Positions 62,470-64,000 of a stretch of 64,000 nucleotides of DNA are shown here, in pieces. Every line of letters starts with the position of its first letter. Positions within the stretch are counted from its first letter, which is position 1. The position numbers were made by a program, and so were the translations under genes. This DNA comes from Paenibacillus crassostreae (GTDB taxonomy: Bacteria > Bacillota > Bacilli > Paenibacillales > Paenibacillaceae), in assembly GCF_001857945.1 (NCBI RefSeq), contig NZ_CP017770.1, positions 4,464,001 through 4,528,000 of the forward strand, in the 5' to 3' direction. The notes beneath the pieces were generated by a model. The model saw only the letters and a list, made by a program, of their open reading frames with translations, had not been told where the DNA came from and did not search any database.

Positions 62470-63519
62470 ATGGATACCACGTTTTCAGAAATTGTGAAAA
62501 AGGTCATGGGTTATTATCCGATGAAGGTTAAGAACATCTATTTGATATCTTTCAAAGGCAAAAAGGCAGTCTGGTCAGTAGATACTGACATTGGCGAAGT
62601 GATCATGAAGAAGGTGCCCTTCGAATTAGTCGGTCTTGAATTCATGACCTTTGCGATAGATTATTTGCGGAATAATGGGATACACACACCAGGAGTATAC
62701 AAGACAACTAATGGGGAAAGTTGGGTGGATCTAGAAGGGGAATATTTCGTCATCTTTGAATCCGTCCATGGACGTTCACCTGAATATGAACACAAAGAGG
62801 AATTGCGGATGATCATGCATGGTATGGCATCATTTCATAAAGCCTCAAGTGGGATCAATTCACCGACGGACGAATATCCTTCATTTCTCCTAACGGAGTG
62901 GGAGAAAGATATGACCAAGCGAAGCGATCGATTAGAAGCATGGAAGGTGGAAATCGCGCAGAAAGCGGATAAGAACACATTCGATCAGATCTTTCTGCAA
63001 CACATTGATGAGTTTTTGGTACAATGCAAATCTTCGCTAGCTATGTTCGAGCAAAGTGGGTTCACGAATTGGGTAGAACATACGAAGATTACGAAGACGT
63101 TATGTCATCAGGACTATGCTGCGGGAAATCTGGCAATTGGGAGCGACAATCACCTATACGTGTTCGATATGGATTCATTGACGGTGGATGTCCCCATTCG
63201 AGATATGCGTAAAATTCTGAACAAAGTAATGAAGAAAAGAGAGTCGGGTTGGGATTTAGAGCTGATGTTGACCATGATGAAAGCGTATCAGGAAGTGAAT
63301 CCATTAACTAAAGAGCAATATCACGCGCTAGTGGCTGACTTGCTGTATCCACATCTGATCTACGGCCAAGTGAATAAATATTATGGGCATCGTGAGGAGC
63401 AGTGGACGGAGAAAAAACACATTGAGCGCCTAAAGGATATGATCGCAACGGAGAAAAGCAAGGGCATCGTACTTCAAGCTTTTCTATCCCGCCTAGATGA
63501 GGTGGTTGCTCATGGGTAA
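62470..63519 (+). CDS. CotS-family spore coat protein (kinase-like fold)
   Basis: A 349-residue protein with an APH/choline-kinase-like fold, as in CotS and YsxE. The lysine segment IGEVIMKKVPF is followed by the loop LCHQDYAAGNLAI (HxDxxxxN) and YVFDMDSLTVDVPIRDM (DxD), so a kinase-type site seems preserved. GAGGGGGAAAAGC precedes the ATG. It overlaps the next gene by eight bases. CotS proteins assemble in the inner or outer coat; enzymatic activity has not been settled. Confidence 0.85.
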   Translation: MDTTFSEIVKKVMGYYPMKVKNIYLISFKGKKAVWSVDTDIGEVIMKKVPFELVGLEFMTFAIDYLRNNGIHTPGVYKTTNGESWVDLEGEYFVIFESVHGRSPEYEHKEELRMIMHGMASFHKASSGINSPTDEYPSFLLTEWEKDMTKRSDRLEAWKVEIAQKADKNTFDQIFLQHIDEFLVQCKSSLAMFEQSGFTNWVEHTKITKTLCHQDYAAGNLAIGSDNHLYVFDMDSLTVDVPIRDMRKILNKVMKKRESGWDLELMLTMMKAYQEVNPLTKEQYHALVADLLYPHLIYGQVNKYYGHREEQWTEKKHIERLKDMIATEKSKGIVLQAFLSRLDEVVAHG

Positions 63520-64000
63520 TAAGGATATCATCTCGCAGCAAGATCTGAGCGTTGGTTTACAATTGATGTCAGAGCAGTATCCTCATATTAAAGTACATGA
63601 AGCTGCAGTCATTCAAGATGGTGGAATTAAAACGATCTGGAAGCTTGAGACGTCAGAAGGTACAGTGTGTCTGAAAAGAATTCGTAAATCACTACCGATT
63701 GTCGACTACACGACAAAAGTCCAGACCTATTTATTCAATAAAGGAGCTCTTGTCGCAGAGATCATTCCAACGAAAGATAGTGAACTCTATTTCGTTCTCG
63801 ATGGATATGGACTGGTGCTTTACCGTTGGATCGTGGGTAGCGATTTAGATATGGAGGGAATTCCAGAGCATTTAGAGCACGGGTTGTCTGGATTAGCTCA
63901 ATTCCATCTACAAACGGTTGGATTTGTTCCTCCACCTGGCAGCCAAGTGTACAATCGAATGGGCGTATGGCCGGACAATTATACTAGCATGTTGGAAGAG
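63512..64000 (+). CDS. CotS-family spore coat protein (N-terminal part)
   Basis: The first 163 residues of a second kinase-like coat protein, open to the right edge. It begins MGNKDIISQQDLSVGLQLM, has TIWKLETSEGTVCLKRIRKSLP (lysine strand of the N-lobe) and ends in SGLAQFHLQTVGFVPPPGS. GAGGTGG lies eight bases before ATG 63512, inside the upstream gene's end. It resembles the preceding protein in layout, so the two probably arose by duplication. The catalytic loop is outside the window. Confidence 0.82.
   Translation, partial: MGNKDIISQQDLSVGLQLMSEQYPHIKVHEAAVIQDGGIKTIWKLETSEGTVCLKRIRKSLPIVDYTTKVQTYLFNKGALVAEIIPTKDSELYFVLDGYGLVLYRWIVGSDLDMEGIPEHLEHGLSGLAQFHLQTVGFVPPPGSQVYNRMGVWPDNYTSMLEE

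Noticed and set aside
1..64000. tRNA, rRNA, CRISPR array, prophage or riboswitch
   Set aside because: No cloverleaf ends, rRNA signatures, regularly spaced direct repeats, phage structural genes or recognisable aptamer sequences were found on reading both strands; a covariance-model scan could not be run.

Overview
The window looks like chromosomal DNA of a low-GC, Gram-positive endospore former, most likely a Paenibacillus or close relative. The reasons are the AT-rich codon use, strong AGGAGG-type ribosome sites, frequent GTG/TTG starts, an SLH-domain surface enzyme, a YojF/BshB2 bacillithiol pair, RNase J, a Zur/ZnuABC zinc system, a FabV with a FapR-like operator, and CotSA/CotS-type spore-coat genes at the right edge. 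No rRNA, tRNA, CRISPR array, prophage or intact insertion sequence was seen.

Layout. 1-8.4 kb holds housekeeping and cell-surface genes: a KtrB/TrkH potassium channel cut by the left edge, a GNAT acetyltransferase, an SLH-GH18 glycosidase, an EamA transporter, methionine aminopeptidase, yojF-bshB2, a NagZ lipoprotein and a lactonase. 8.5-10.6 kb is a small accessory patch (CPBP protease, a decayed IS1595-type transposase tail, an APH-fold kinase). 10.7-16.1 kb carries NfeD-SPFH, a FetAB-like ABC pair, an AI-2E family permease, a GNAT protein and an alpha/beta hydrolase. 16.1-17.5 kb is a Fur-box-controlled DinB plus HemQ-like pair. 17.5-24.2 kb is a zinc-homeostasis block (YcgR/YcgQ-like permease pair, Zur, a CobW/ZNG1-type GTPase, ZnuCBA) with four Zur-box-like sites. 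24.2-26.4 kb is an alkylation-repair cluster (ogt, adaA, alkA). 26.8-28.4 kb has two futalosine-pathway menaquinone genes, and 28.6-31.7 kb a type III polyketide synthase, methyltransferase and flavoprotein operon.

From 31.7 to 38.9 kb are single genes (hydrolases, racemase, LOG protein, RNase J, an L,D-transpeptidase that seems to start at CTG) and a YetF/DUF421 gene broken by an internal deletion. 39.0-47.4 kb is a six-gene exopolysaccharide operon of the B. subtilis ydaJKLMN / Listeria pss type, with a c-di-GMP receptor that keeps the RxxD I-site but has lost GGDEF, and with an extra multi-spanning membrane protein. Its promoter region has three phased ATTCGAC repeats. 47.4-53.3 kb holds a YVTN propeller, a CBM plus sialate O-acetylesterase, and two tandem serine hydrolases. 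53.3-53.6 kb contains a perfect Fur box followed by a strong terminator but no gene, a candidate iron-regulated small RNA. 53.6-60.7 kb is an Sfp-type transferase, an MFS transporter, aspartase, FabV, ExoA and MurB. 60.7-64 kb has a short unknown gene and a GT4 plus two CotS-family genes, the last cut by the right edge.

Metal control is the main theme: Fur-type and Zur-type palindromes were read directly and placed near genes that fit them. All functions come from motif and family recognition by eye; no database search was run.
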